Assembly: GCF_003369915.1 (NCBI RefSeq)
Contig: NW_022881603.1
Location: forward strand, 10,275,249-10,339,248
DNA: 64,000 nt
Direction of reading: 5' to 3'
Source: Drosophila miranda
Lineage: Eukaryota; Arthropoda; Insecta; Diptera; Drosophilidae
In this document: positions 25,873 through 39,800 of the stretch, piece by piece
Layout: the number at the start of each line of letters is the position of its first letter
How positions within the stretch are numbered: the first letter of the stretch is position 1
Translations under genes and position numbers: made by a program
The notes under the pieces: generated by a model
The model's input: only the letters and a program-made list of their open reading frames with translations
Told to the model about the DNA's origin: nothing
The model's database searches: none

Positions 25873-28800
25873 TTATCGTGTATCGGTGATATTGTTTTTG
25901 CTACCAAATATCTTCACCAGCTGTGACTCGTAGTCATCAATGTTGCGCTTCATGATGTCCATGCACGGTCCCAGCAAACGCTCGAATGCCCTGACATCTA
26001 GGACTAAATGCAAATGGTAAATAAGATGGACACATTAGTTAAAGATTGTTGGATCATGGCACGATGGGAAAACACTTAGAGCATACTGGAAGGGGGAGGC
26101 TGAGGAGGGATTAGTGAGAGTGCTTAATTTTGAACGTGTTAAAACAGAACCCGCTCCAAATCGGATATCGTGTACCCTTCAACACCACAGGCCCCTTCTA
26201 TCTATACTCGTATATCCGTCTCTTACCGATCCGATAATCATTTGGGATCTGTTTCAGCATCGGACACTGACATGATGCCCTTGTGCTCTGTATGGAAAAG
26301 TGCGTTGGGTTGGGTGGTGCGGTGTGGTGTGGATAAATCAAGCGAAATGCGCGTGTTTGTGTGCGTTTGAAATGAAAACGATTCGATATCAACTGAACTG
26401 GGAAATTATAATTCTTGTAATTCGATAAACTAGACAATAAATTTGGACTAGTATTACTCTTCACTGAACTGAACTGAACTGAGCCCAACGGAGCCAATCG
26501 TTTATAGATTGGTGTTGCGGCGGGCCATTTCGGTGAACATCTGCTCATAGATCACAATGTTACGCTTGAGCACGTCGGTGAGGAAGCCCATGATGCGTTC
26601 AAAGGCCTCCGTGTCAAGGACTGGACGGAGATTTCAGATTAAATTAAAACATAATATAATGATGGTGCACTAAAAGCAGTCTACGCTACGGTCAAGGCTA
26701 CAGGTAAAACTACTGCCTAATTGAGCTGCAGATTGTCAAAGTAGTCCCGCAGATCCTCTTCCAGGTAGCGATAGTCGCTAATGCCACGCTGGAGCAACCG
26801 ATTGCAGTTGCCCATGAGGCGCTCAAAGCAAACTACATCCAAAGCTACGAAACACACACACACACGCTCAACACGGGCATAAGGCGAGGCGATTTCGACA
26901 GGAAAACAAAGAACAAACAAACGAAAGCATTAACGATTAGCCAAGGCAGGATGAGGATAGCTGGGGGATCAACTTTAAGCGGCGTCCGTGCACGCGGCAA
27001 CACTCACATGCAAGCCGGACATGGCCACCCGTGGCGTAACCGGAAGCGGCACGTGGCCGATGTGTCACCAGCGCCAGTTCACCAAAGTACTGGCCCTTGC
27101 CCAGCTGCGATATCTCCACCTCGGCATCGTCTTGATCCATGCGCACGGACACGGTGCCCTCCTCAATAAAGTACATGCCATCGGCAGCGTCCCCTAAGAA
27201 GTGGAAAAGAGTGCATGAGAAAAGCCAAAGCAACGACACCATAATTCATACCCTGCTTGATGATCCGTTCGCCGGATTCGAAGCTCTTTGTGATCAAAGC
27301 ATCAGCCAGATTCATGCGTTCATAGTTCTGCGGATATCACAATGGTTATACGTGTATCTGTTCGAAGGAATGAATCTCAAGCACTCACCTGCAAGGCCTT
27401 GAGCATGGGCACGTTGTTCAACAACTCCTCATACATTTTTCGCTTCTTGAAGGCGGACTTCAGGAGAATGCGTCGGAAGGTCTGACGGTCCATGGCCCAG
27501 AGCAGACCATTGGTTTCCGCCTGCACGGTGGCCGCTCTAAAAAATGTAAATCAATATTAAGATAAGCTAAAGATAGACACGCGTATTAGCACATTATAAA
27601 TGTCGTCCAGACAGCGAGGAAAATTTACCATAATCAGAGGTACAAACAGATAAACACGTACCTGGGCATATTGTAGAGCAGCGCTAATTCGCCGAAAAGT
27701 CCAGTATGATTATAGGTGTTAATGTGCTTGTCATTAATATAGACTTTGTAGATGCCCCTGCGGAGATATAGTAAGGGGTTGAAGGGCAAAAATCCATTTA
27801 AATTTAATGCAATTTATAATTTCTCTGTCTCTGTCTCTGTATCTGTATCTGTCTCTGGCTGTGTGCGTGTGCGTCTGTGTGTGACTAAGTACTCATCAAT
27901 ATGCAAATGCCTATTAATGGCATATCCATATCGAACGCAGATTCAAATTGCAATTCAAATAGAAATTAATTAAGTGTGTATGATAGCTGGCTTAGTGGGC
28001 GGGAAATTGGGGGAAATAGTGGGAGTCTCGTACATTTTGATTCTACGAACCATTTAGCGTAAATGAAACTTACTTGATAGGTTTAAATTTATAGATATAT
28101 CATCTAACATCTATTGGAAAACTATTTAGCTATTTCTCGAAGCCTTCACAAGAGTAAAATATATCTCACAGATGGCTAGCATTTATCTTTCCGTATAGCA
28201 AAAGTATTGCAATCTTTCTTAGAATATGTTGTTTCTATGGTATTCAAGTATGTATATCGAATCTCTACACTTCCCTCTTCTGATTCAAGTAACTTTAAGA
28301 TTACTTTATGTATAAACACAGCCCACATCTATAGAGGATTGCTTGGGGATTTTGTGATTACATTTATCTCTGTTTAACTTTAGTCCTGAATTAAATATGA
28401 TGACTGCCACACACACACACACACATCATTGATGAGGATAGATGGGAAATTTGTTCGGTTCGGTTTTGTTTTGTTTTACTTACGATTCAATAACATAAAA
28501 GTTATCGCCATCGTCGCCCTGGCGTATGATATAATCGCCCGGCTGAACCTTCCTCTCGAACATCGCATCCAGCACTTGGTTCATCTGAAAGACAGGAAGG
28601 AAGGACGCACAAGAAAGTTTGCTATTAGTGTGGGACAGACAGAGTGGGTCTGTGGGTGGCATAATCCCCACGCAAAGGGAAACCGCAGGCAGACACTTAT
28701 TCGGGTTAAGCATCCGTGGCTCTGCGCGGGGATTATGATTTATGTGCGGCAGTCGACGAACCTGTTCCTTTTCGAGCGAACGGAAGAGGAGAACATTTTT

Positions 28801-30768
28801 CACCGACTCGACTAGACGGGAACGCTGTTCATCTGTTTTTGGGAATATGGCAGTGGCTCCCTCATCATCATCATCCGCCTCCGGATCGTAGGCCTCGGCG
28901 AAGACTGATTTGCGGCGTGAGTTTTGCATAACGGGTGGCTCTGTAAAATTCAATTCAGAAATAATCCCATATTAGTCGACTTGGAGCATCAATGAGTACC
29001 AAAGTTCAATCAATCCCATGATGATGGCTGCCCCAATTAGTGGCAAAGATAGACAGCCTCTCAATGGTAAAAATGGACATGGAGATGGACATGGACATGG
29101 AATGTGCTGCTCCAGCTCCAGTTGGGTCCAGAATTGAAATTTCAAATGAAACTGGCAGTGGCTGTGGGGAAGACCTCACATTTCACAGAGCAAACATCAG
29201 ATTCGGAAAAGGTATTTGGTTGCTTGTGCCAGTGCCAGTGCCAGTTCCAGGAATTCTAATTGCGCTCATTGTGTTTCGTATTTCCAGGCCACAGAGGGAC
29301 AGAAAACTGCATAAATGCTGGAGGAACCTCTACTATCTGGGGATTTTCAGGACAACAAGAATTCTTGTCAAACATTCATTTGCAGTCGTAGCTCTCTCCC
29401 CCTTTTCTTAGAAGGGCCAGAGCCAGAGCCAGCCAGCCACTAGGCCAAACTGCTGTGCAAGTAATTATATATACATAAGAGTACATATAGTATGCATGAG
29501 ATCTGTAGAGCCGCAGCAGCAACGCAGCACAACACAACACCAAAAGTGTCTCTGTCCGCTTGGGGCTTGTTTTTTGTTGGGTTTTTTTGTTTTGTCGGTG
29601 AACCAAATTGGGGATTTTGCCATTGCTTACCAGCCAATAAATTGCCAGACACCTGAGTAGACATTTTCAATTGCAGTTTTGTTGCTTGGGGCTGTGCGTG
29701 TCTCTGAATTTAGATACGATTTCAAATCACTTGTAACGACGAGACGAGTCAGTCAGTCACACAGAAACAGAAACCAGTTAGGCATGAACACGTTTAAATA
29801 TTGTATAACTATGATATAAAAAAAAGTAACAAAAAATATATATGTACATCTATCTACGTATCTATCTGTATATACACATAATGTGTGTGTGCAGCTTGCG
29901 GGCCCAAGGTGACTGTTTTCCGAGCAGTAGATGCACGGTGTGTTCTACTATTTTAGCTTTCCCGTCACACGCGGCGAATGCGTAATAAATATTTATGCAC
30001 TTGAATGTTTCGGCGACGGCGACGTCGGAGGCGGTTGAGCCTTCAACAAGTCAGTCAACAAGTCAGTCTCGAGTCTCTCTGTCTCTTGATTCGATTTCAG
30101 TTACAGATTTCCACTGACTGCCATCCTTTAGCTCTTCAGAGTCAATCCGGCTGTCGTTCTTGGTCGCGTTCTCGTTCTTGTGTCAAGTTGCCAACTGGAG
30201 TGTCGGTTTAATGATGCAATTACACAGACAGACACGCACAGAGTGCGAGCGACTGAGCCACAAAAATTGTACGGGTAAACCAGGAATGACGGAGTGCTGG
30301 TGGGGAAGGGGCTACAGCAGGAGGAGGCGGAAACCATGAGTGGCGTCTTGTCTGTCAGGATTGTGCGGGCCTCAGGCATCAGACATCAAGCACCAAGACA
30401 ATGCAGAGCTCTGACAGTCAGGCAACACTCTTCGGTTGGACATCTCTTCAGTCCATGGTTGTGGATTTTTGAGGAATTTTGATTTGATTTAATGCTCAAC
30501 AATTTTGTGGTTGGACTAAGGAAAGGGTAGAAAAGAGCCCACTTCTTCCATTGCTTCCAGATTCATTCTTTCAGAATCGACGCCGAGAATGCAAAGACAA
30601 AATGGAAGGTTTGCTGGGACACTGCTCATCTCGGGTCTCGGATTGAAAAGGTGTTTTGCTGTTTGTTGGTGGAAGTGGAATAAATCCTTTAAATATAATT
30701 AGATAATGGAAGCACTGATGAAAGTACTTCAATTACGTAAGTTTCCCATCAACCACACCCCCTATTTC

Positions 30769-30802
<34 letters not shown>

Positions 30803-33800
30803 TTGGACAAGTTGTTGGAATTTAATTAAGAATGGAAAATAAACGATGGGGAACGTTGTGAGTTGCTGCGGACAACGCAATTCTACAGTTATACCCGATA
30901 CTTAGTCAGTATGGCTCTCCTCCGGCAGACGCCGCTAATATTGAACGACACGACAAAGAATGCGTGCGAGAGAGACAGAAAATCAGTCTGAGCGTGACGA
31001 TCTGATAATAAATCCCGATCTGATAGATATGGTCATTATCTATGATTCTGCGTTTTTAGTTTTCTCGATTGTGCAATATTGTGGATGCAACAGATTTTCG
31101 TCCTTTGTGGGGGCGGAAGGGTGTGGAGAGATTCTGAGATATACGTTTTATAGTTAGATCTAACAGAAGTGCGGATACCAAATTTGGTTACTCTAGCCTT
31201 AATAGTCTCTGAGATTTGTGGATGCCCCAGATTTTCGTCCTTTGCGGGGGCGGAAGGGGGTGTGGCGAAATTTGGTCACGAAACGGTCAAGGTCCGATAT
31301 CACAGGAGTGTGGATACCAAATTTGGTTGCTCTGGTATTTATAGGTTCTGAGATCCTTGAACTCGACTCGGCTATTGATGCTGATCAAGAATATATATAC
31401 TTTATGGGGTCGGAAACGATTCCTTCTGGACGTTGCACACATCCACTTTTACCACAAATCTAATATACCCCAATACTCATTTTGAGTATCGGGTATAAAA
31501 AGAGACGGGTTGCATTAATTTCATTAGTCAAATGAGAGGACACCCGACCGACCGACCGAACGATAGCGACAACTCTGGAAGGACAGCAACAGGCACAAGG
31601 ACAAGAACAAGGACGAGTACGAGAACTCAAACGATGACAGCATTGATCTAACGGTATAACCGAATGAATGACCAACGTACTACCAACGGTGCTGAATGAC
31701 AGTTGTCCGGAGTGTGTATGGTGCTATCCTGTTGACGTTTGCCGAGTGACTGATGGACAGCGGCAGTGCCGTTTGTGGCACAAGAGCCGCAGCATCGGGG
31801 CCATGACAGGCAAACGGGCCGTCAAACCAAAGCGGAAATAGTGCCTGCAAGTAGGCAACACAGAGCACGCAACTCAAGTGGTTTCCTCCCCCCTTTCATC
31901 TATTTATACATATTTCTATGTCCATATCTATGGAACTGCCTCCTCTGTCCTTCTCTGTTTTGTCGTTTCGGGATATAAATAGCAGCCACAGCCACAGCCA
32001 CAAAATTTTTCTTGATTAACATGGTCATTTTCTCTCTCTGGCTTTTCATATGGCAAACATACAGATTAATATTCAGCGCAACAGGAGGTCCACACCACTC
32101 CAGAGAGAGAGAGAGAGAGAGACAGCTAGAGAGAGAGAGAGACAGCTAGAGAGAGAGAGAGACAGCTAGAGAGAGAGAGACAGCGAGAGAGGCACAGCAA
32201 TTTCCGTTTAGGTTTTGGACAGATATACGTGTATACCCAGGGACCTTCCACAAAACGCTGCTGGCATGTCAATAATGTTGAAATGAATGCCCCCCCCGTC
32301 ACCCACCGTTAGCCGTCGCCCCCCTGGCCATCATACCAGGGGCATGTCATGCGCCCTGTGCGCCCAATGAAGCGTGGTTTGAGGCCCCTGGCTGAGCTGT
32401 TCATCAGTATGCCTCAATGGTCGCGCTCAGGCTCCAGAACCCCCACTCCCAGAAGCTTATCCCAGGATCCTGTCTATGGTGGAGTCCCTTTGGTGCTGGT
32501 GGTGGTGCTGCTCCACCTGTAGTGAGTGTTAATAAAATGTTGCATGGTCCGAGCTCATGGTCTCACCTCTCAGGCACACCTTTCCTGGCAGTACACACAC
32601 ACACAAGGACGCACCTCTTACACCTTTATTGGGGACGCATTTGTTTGGGTCCCCCCCGCCGTCTTTAAAGCTAAAAAATTTAAACAAAAAGGTTGATCCC
32701 CAAATAGACATCAAAGCGTAAAAATACAGACACAAATCGATATAGAGAGCTCCAGCAGGGGAAGCGGAAAATAGATTACGGATGCAAGAGACCGCAGGGA
32801 GGGGCAGGTAACGGGGTACGGCATAGCCATTGAAATCTATTTGCGTGTCAATTTCGCTCCAGTTGAGGCAGAGCTCGTAGAGATATTGAGTTCTTCAGTG
32901 AGCACGAGAAGAGCCCTTGGCCCGGGCCACGGGCACGTCGACGGTTTAATAGTGAGACGAAAGCCCCCCCAACTCCTCCTGCAATCCCGGAGCGAGCTCC
33001 AATGGAATATCAAAACTAGGATACGTATACACACGTACACATGTATGTGTAGCCATATATATGTATGTATATCTGTGGAATGAGAGCTGCATCCATGCTG
33101 TTGGCTCTGCTCTTTAGGTGCGGCGGCTGTGTGCGCAATTAATAGATTTTTATTGGCAGAAACAGCAGCCGCCATTGCCACTCCTGCCCTCGGTCTATCC
33201 CTCTGTCTGCCACTGCCACTGCCACCTCCCTCGATCCACTTGACATCCCATCCTCGTGGTGGTGCTGCTGCTATCCCTCGAGGGCTGCGTGTTTGATTAA
33301 CCGAAAGATAAACACGAAAAAGGAAGCTGTGAACAAAAGGCTCAGCGAGAGAGGCAGAGACAGGAACAAATTGAACTCTGCCAAAGCATCATTAATTAAT
33401 TTGTTTTCAAGATAAACCATACGGGCTACAGTGCTGGCCAAAGATTTATGACCAGATGAGGTTGCGTTTAATTATCCGTACACCGAACACGTGCTGAACC
33501 CCCAAAAGATACAAGATACACGACACCAAACTTTACACTGAACGGAAACGAAAAAACTTTTCAATTTCTTTTGCTGCCGAAGAAGAAGACCATATAAATC
33601 ATGTTCCTAATAAGAAACGAGGGGGAACGTTGTGACTTGCTGCGGACACCGCAACTCTACAGTTATACCCGATAATTAGTCAGTATGGCTCTCCTCCGGC
33701 AGACGCCGCTAATATTAAACGACACGACAAAGAGTGCGTGCGAGAGAGGCAGAAAATCAGTCTGAGCGTGACGTCGGGCGCTGCGTAGCCAGTGCAAATT

Positions 33801-36800
33801 GATTTGTTCCTTTTGGGTATAAAAATGATCCGATCTGATCCAGATTAAGCAGTCTGATAGATATGGTCATTATCTATGATTCTGCGTTTTTAGTTTTCTC
33901 GAATCTGCAATATTGTGGATGCAACAGATTTTCGTCCTTTGTGGGGGCGGATGGGGGTGGGGCGAAATTTGGACACGAAACGGTCAAGGTCCGATATCAC
34001 AGGAGTGTGGATACCAAATTTGGTTACTCTGGCTCTTATAGGTTCTGAGATCCTTGAACTCATATTTTGCAATTGGCAAAGCCGACCATGAAACCTGTGT
34101 GTTAGAGAGAGACAGAGCGAGAAAGAATGAAATTGTTTTCTTGATTCTGGCTATAATAATTATACGATCTGGTTGAGATTTTACACTCTAGAACATATAG
34201 TCATCCTCTACGATTCTGCGTTTTTGGTTTTATCGTATCTTTAAAAATGTGGATGCCACAGATTTTCGTCCTTTGTGGGGGCGGAAGTGGGCGGGGCGAA
34301 GTTTTGAAATATTTTTGTAGCAGTGACATATCACAGAAGTCTGGATCCAAAACAACGTTGCTCTAGCTCTTATAGTCTTTGAGCACTAGGCGCTGAAGGG
34401 GACGGACAGACGGACAGACGGACGGACGGACAGACAGACAGGGTTCTGAGATCCTTGAACTCATATTTTGCAATTGGCAAAACCGACCATGAAACCTGTG
34501 TGTTACAGAGAGACACAGCGGGAAAGAATGAAATTGTTTTCTTGATTCTGGCTATAATAACTATACGATCTGGTTGAAATTTTACTTTCTAGAACATATA
34601 GTCATCCTCTACGATTCTGCGTTCTTGGTTTTATCGTATCTTTAAAAATGTGGATGCCACAGATTTTCGTCGTTTGTGGGGGCGGAAGTGGGCGGGGCGA
34701 AGTTTTGAAATATTTTTGTAGCAGTGACATATCACAGAAGTCTGGATCCAAAACATCGTTGCTCTAGCTCTTATAGTCTTTGAGCACTAGGCGCTGAAGG
34801 GGACGGACGGACAGACGGACGGACAGACGGACAGACAGACAGGGCTCAATCGACTCGGCTATTGATGCTGATCAAGAATATATATACTTTATGGGGTCGG
34901 AAACGATTCCTTCTGGACGTTGCGCACATCCACTTTTACCACAAATCTAATATACCCCAATACTCATTTTGAGTATCGGGTATAAAAAGAGACGGGTTGC
35001 ATTAATTTCATTAGTCAAATGAGAGGACACCCGACCGACCGACCGAACGATAGCGACAACTCTGGAAGGACAGCAACAGGCACAAGGACAAGAACAAGGA
35101 CGAGTACGAGAACTCAAACGATGACAGCATTGATCTAACGGTATAACCGAATGAATGACCAACGGTACTACCAACGGTAGTATCGGGGCCATCTCTGGAG
35201 CCGCCACTGAAGCCACTGTGTGGCACGATGACAGGCAAACGGGCCGTCAAACCAAAGCGGAAATAGTGCCTGCAAGTAGGCAACACAGAGCACGCCACTC
35301 AAGTGGTTTCCTCCCCCCTTTCATCTATTTATACATATTTCTATGTCCATATCTATGGAACTGCCTCCTCTGTCCTTCTCTGTTTTGTCGTTTCGGGATA
35401 TAAATAGCAGCCACAGCCACAGCCACACTCTTTGTCTTGATTAACATGGTCATTTTCTCTCTCTGGCTTTTCATATGGCAAACATACAGATTAATATTAA
35501 GCGCAACAGGAGGTCCACACCACTCCAGAGAGAGAGAGAGACAGCTAGAGAGAGAGAGAGAGAGACAGCTAGAGAGAGAGACAGCGAGAGAGGCACAGCA
35601 ATTTCCGTTTAGGTTTTGGCCAGAGATACGTGTATACCCAGAGACCTTCCACAAAACGCTGTTGGCATGTCAATAATGTTAAAATGAATGCCCCCCCCCC
35701 GTCACCCACCGTTAGCCGTCGCCCCCCTGGCCATCATACCAGGGGCATGTCATGCGCCCTGTGCGCCCAATGAAGCGTGGTTTGAGGCCCCTGGCTGAGC
35801 TGTTCATCAGTATGCCTCAATGGTCGCGCTCAGGCTCCAGAACCCCCACTCCCAGAAGCTTATCCCAGGATCCTGTCTATGGTGGAGTCCCTTTGGTGCT
35901 GGTGGTGGTGCTGCTCCACCTGTAGTGAGTGTTAATAAAATGTTGCATGGTCCGAGCTCATGGTCTCACCTCTCAGGCACACCTTTCCTGGCAGTACACA
36001 CACACACAAGGACACACCTCTTACACCTTTATTGGGGGCGCATTTGTTTGGGTCCCCCCCGCCGTCTTTAAAGCTAAAAAATTTAAACAAAAAGCTTGAT
36101 CCCCAAATAGACATCAAAGCGTAAAAATACAGACACAAATCGATATAGAGAGCTCCAGCAGGGGAAGCGGAAAATAGATTACGGATGCAAGAGACCGCAG
36201 GGAGGGGCAGGTAACGTGGTACGGCATAGCCATTGAAATCTATTTGCGTGTCAATTTCGCTCCAGTTGAGGCAGAGCTCGTAGAGATATTGAGTGCTTCA
36301 GTGAGCACGAGAAGAGCCCTTGGCCCGGGCCACGGGCACGTCGACGGTTTAATAGTGAGACGAAAGCCCCCCCAACTCCTCCTGCAATCCCGGAGCGAGC
36401 TCCAATGGAATATCAAAACTAGGATACGTATACACACGTACACACGTATGTGTAGCCATATATATGAATGTATATCTGTGGAATGAGCGCTGCATACATG
36501 CTGTTGGCTCTGCTCTTTAGGTGCGGCGGCTGTGTGCGCAATTAATAGATTTTTATTGGCAGAAACAGCAGCCGCCATTGCCACTCCTGCCCTCGGTCTA
36601 TCCCTCTGTCTGCCACTGCCACTGCCACCTCCCTCGATCCACTTGACATCCCATCCTCGTGGTGGTGCTGCTATCCCTCGAGGGCTGCGTGTTTGATTAA
36701 CCGAAAGATAAACACGCAAAAGGAAGCTGTGTATCCGTACACCGGATCTACGACACCAAACTTTACACTGAACGGAAACGAAACGAGGTGGAACGTTGTG

Positions 36801-39800
36801 AGTTGCTGCGGACACCGCAACTCTACAGTTATACCCGATACTAAGTCAGTATGGCTCTCTCCGGCAGACGCCGCTAATATTGAACGACACGACAAAGAGT
36901 GCGTGCGAGAGAGACAGAAAATCAGTCTGAGCGTGACGTCGGGGGCTGCGTAGCCACCGCAAATTGATTTGTTCCTTTTGGCTACAAAAATGATCCGATC
37001 TGATCCAGATTCAGCAATCTGATAGATATGGTCATTATCTATGATTCTGCGTTTTTAGTTTTCTCGAATGTGCAATATTGTGGATGCAACAGATTTTCGT
37101 CCTTTGTGGGGGCGGAAGGGGGTGGGGCGAAATTCTGAGATATACGTTTTGTAGTGAGATCTAACAGAAGTGCGGATACCAAATTTGGTTACTCTAGCCT
37201 TAATAGTCTCTGAGATTTGTGGATGCCCCAGATTTTCGTCCTTTGCGGGGGCGGAAAGGGGTGTGGCGAAATTTGGACACGAAACGGTCAAGGTCCGATA
37301 TCACAGGAGTGTGGATACCAAATTTGGTTGCTCTGGCTCTTATAGGTTCTGAGATCCTTGAACTCATATTTTGCAATTGGCAAAACCGACTATGAAACCT
37401 GTGTGTTAGAGAGAGACAGAGCGAGAAAGAATTAAATTGTTTTCTTGATTCTGGCTATAATAATTATACGATCTGGTTGAGATTTTACACTCTAGAACAT
37501 ATAGTCATCCTCTACGATTCTGCGTTTTTGGTTTTATCGTATCTTTAAAAATGTGGATGCCACAGATTTTCGTCCTTTGTGGGGGCGGAAGTGGGCGGGG
37601 CGAAGTTTTGAAATATTTTTGTAGCAGTGACATATCACAGAAGTCTGGATCCAAAACATCGTTGCTCTAGCTCTTATAGTCTTTGAGCACTAGGCGCTGA
37701 AGGGGACGCACGGACGGACGGACGGACGGACGGACGGACGGACGGACAGACAGACAGGGCTCAATCGACTCGGCTATTGATGCTGATCAAGAATATATAT
37801 ACTTTATGGGGTCGGAAACGATTCCTTCTGGACGTTGCACACATCCACTTTTACCACAAATCTAATATACCCCAATACTCATTTTGAGTATCGGGTATAA
37901 AAAGAGACGGGTTGCATTAATTTCATTAGTCAAATGAGAGGACACCCGACCGACCGACCGAACGATAGCGACAACTCTGGAAGGACAGCAACAGGCACAA
38001 GGACAAGAACAAGGACGAGTACGAGAACTCAAACGATGACAGCATTGATCTAACGGTATAACCGAATGAATGACCAACGGCACTACCAACGGTGCTGAAT
38101 GACAGTTGTCCGGAGTGGGTATGGTGCTATCCTGTTGACGTTTGCCGAGTGACTGATGGACAGCGGCAGTGCCGTTTGTGGCACAAGAGCCGCAGCATCG
38201 GGGCCATCTCTGGAGACGCCACTGAAGCCACTGTGTGGCACGATGACAGGCAAACGGGCCGTCAAACCAAAGCGGAAATAGTGCCTGCAAGTAGGCAACA
38301 CAGAGCACGCCACTCAAGAGGTTTCCTCCCCCCTTTCATCTATTTATACATATTTCTATGTCCATATCTATGGAACTGCCTCCTCTGTCCTTCTCTGTTT
38401 TGTCGTTTCGGGATATAAATAGCAGCCACAGCCACAGCCACAGCCACACTCTTTGTCTTGATTAACATGGTAATTTTCTCTCTCTGGCTTTTCATATGGC
38501 AAACATACAGATTAATATTAAGCGCAACAGGAGGTCCACACCACTCCAGAGAGAGAGAGAGAGACAGCTAGAGAGAGAGAGAGAGACAGCTAGAGAGAGA
38601 GAGACAGCGAGAGAGGCACAGCAATTTCCGTTTAGGTTTTGGCCAGAGATACGTGTATACCCAGGGAACTTCCACAAAACGCTGTTGGCATGTCAATAAT
38701 GTTGAAATGAATGCCCCCCCCCGTCACCCACCGTTAGCCGTCGCCCCCCTGGCCATCATACCAGGGGCATGTCATGCGCCCTGTGCGCCCAATGAAGCGT
38801 GGTTTGAGGCCCCTGGCTGAGCTGTTCATCAGTATGCCTCAATGGTCGCGCTCAGGCTCCAGAACCCCCCTCCCAGAAGCTTATCCCAGGATCCTGTCTA
38901 TGGTGGAGTCCCTTTGGTGCTGGTGGTGGTGCTGCTCCACCTGTAGTGAGTGTTAATAAAATGTTGCATGGTCCGAGCTCATGGTCTCACCTCTCAGGCA
39001 CACCTTTCCTGGCAGTACACACACACACAAGGACACACCTCTTACACCTTTATTTGGGGCGCATTTGTTTGGTTCACCCCCGCCGTCTTTAAAGCTAAAA
39101 AATTTAAACAAAAAGCTTGATCCCCAAATAGACATCAAAGCGTAAAAATACAGACACAAATCGATATAGAGAGCTCCAGCAGGGGAAGCGGAAAATAGAT
39201 TACGGATGCAAGAGACCGCAGGGAGGGGCAGGTAACGGGGTACGGCATAGCCATTGAAATCTATTTGCGTGTCAATTTCGCTCCAGTTGAGGCAGAGCTC
39301 GTAGAGATATTGAGTGCTTCAGTGAGCACGAGAAGAGCCCTTGGCCCGGACCACGGGCACGTCGACGGTTTAATAGTGAGACGAAAGCCCCCCCAACTCC
39401 TCCTGCAATCCCGGAGCGAGCTCCAATGGAATATCAAAACTAGGATACGTATACACACGTACACACGTATGTGTAGCCATATATATGAATGTATATCTGT
39501 GGAATGAGAGCTGCATCCATGCTGTTGGCTCTGCTCTTTAGGTGCGGCGGCTGTGTGCGCAATTAATAGATTTTTATTGGCAGAAACAGCAGCCGCCATT
39601 GCCACTCCTGCCCTCGGTCTATCCCTCTGTCTGCCACTGCCACTGCCACCTCCCTCGATCCACTTGACATCCCATCCTCGTGGTGGTGCTGCTGCTATCC
39701 CTCGAGGGCTGCGTGTTTGATTAACCGAAAGATAAACACGCAAAAGGAAGCTGTGTATCCGTACACCGGATCTACGACACCAAACTTTACACTGAACGGA

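Noticed and set aside
30005..30211. ORF starting with a run of arginines ([10 protein letters not shown])
   Set aside because: A chance reading of a CGACGGCGACG tract in Pka-R2 intron 1; no conservation signal or splice context.
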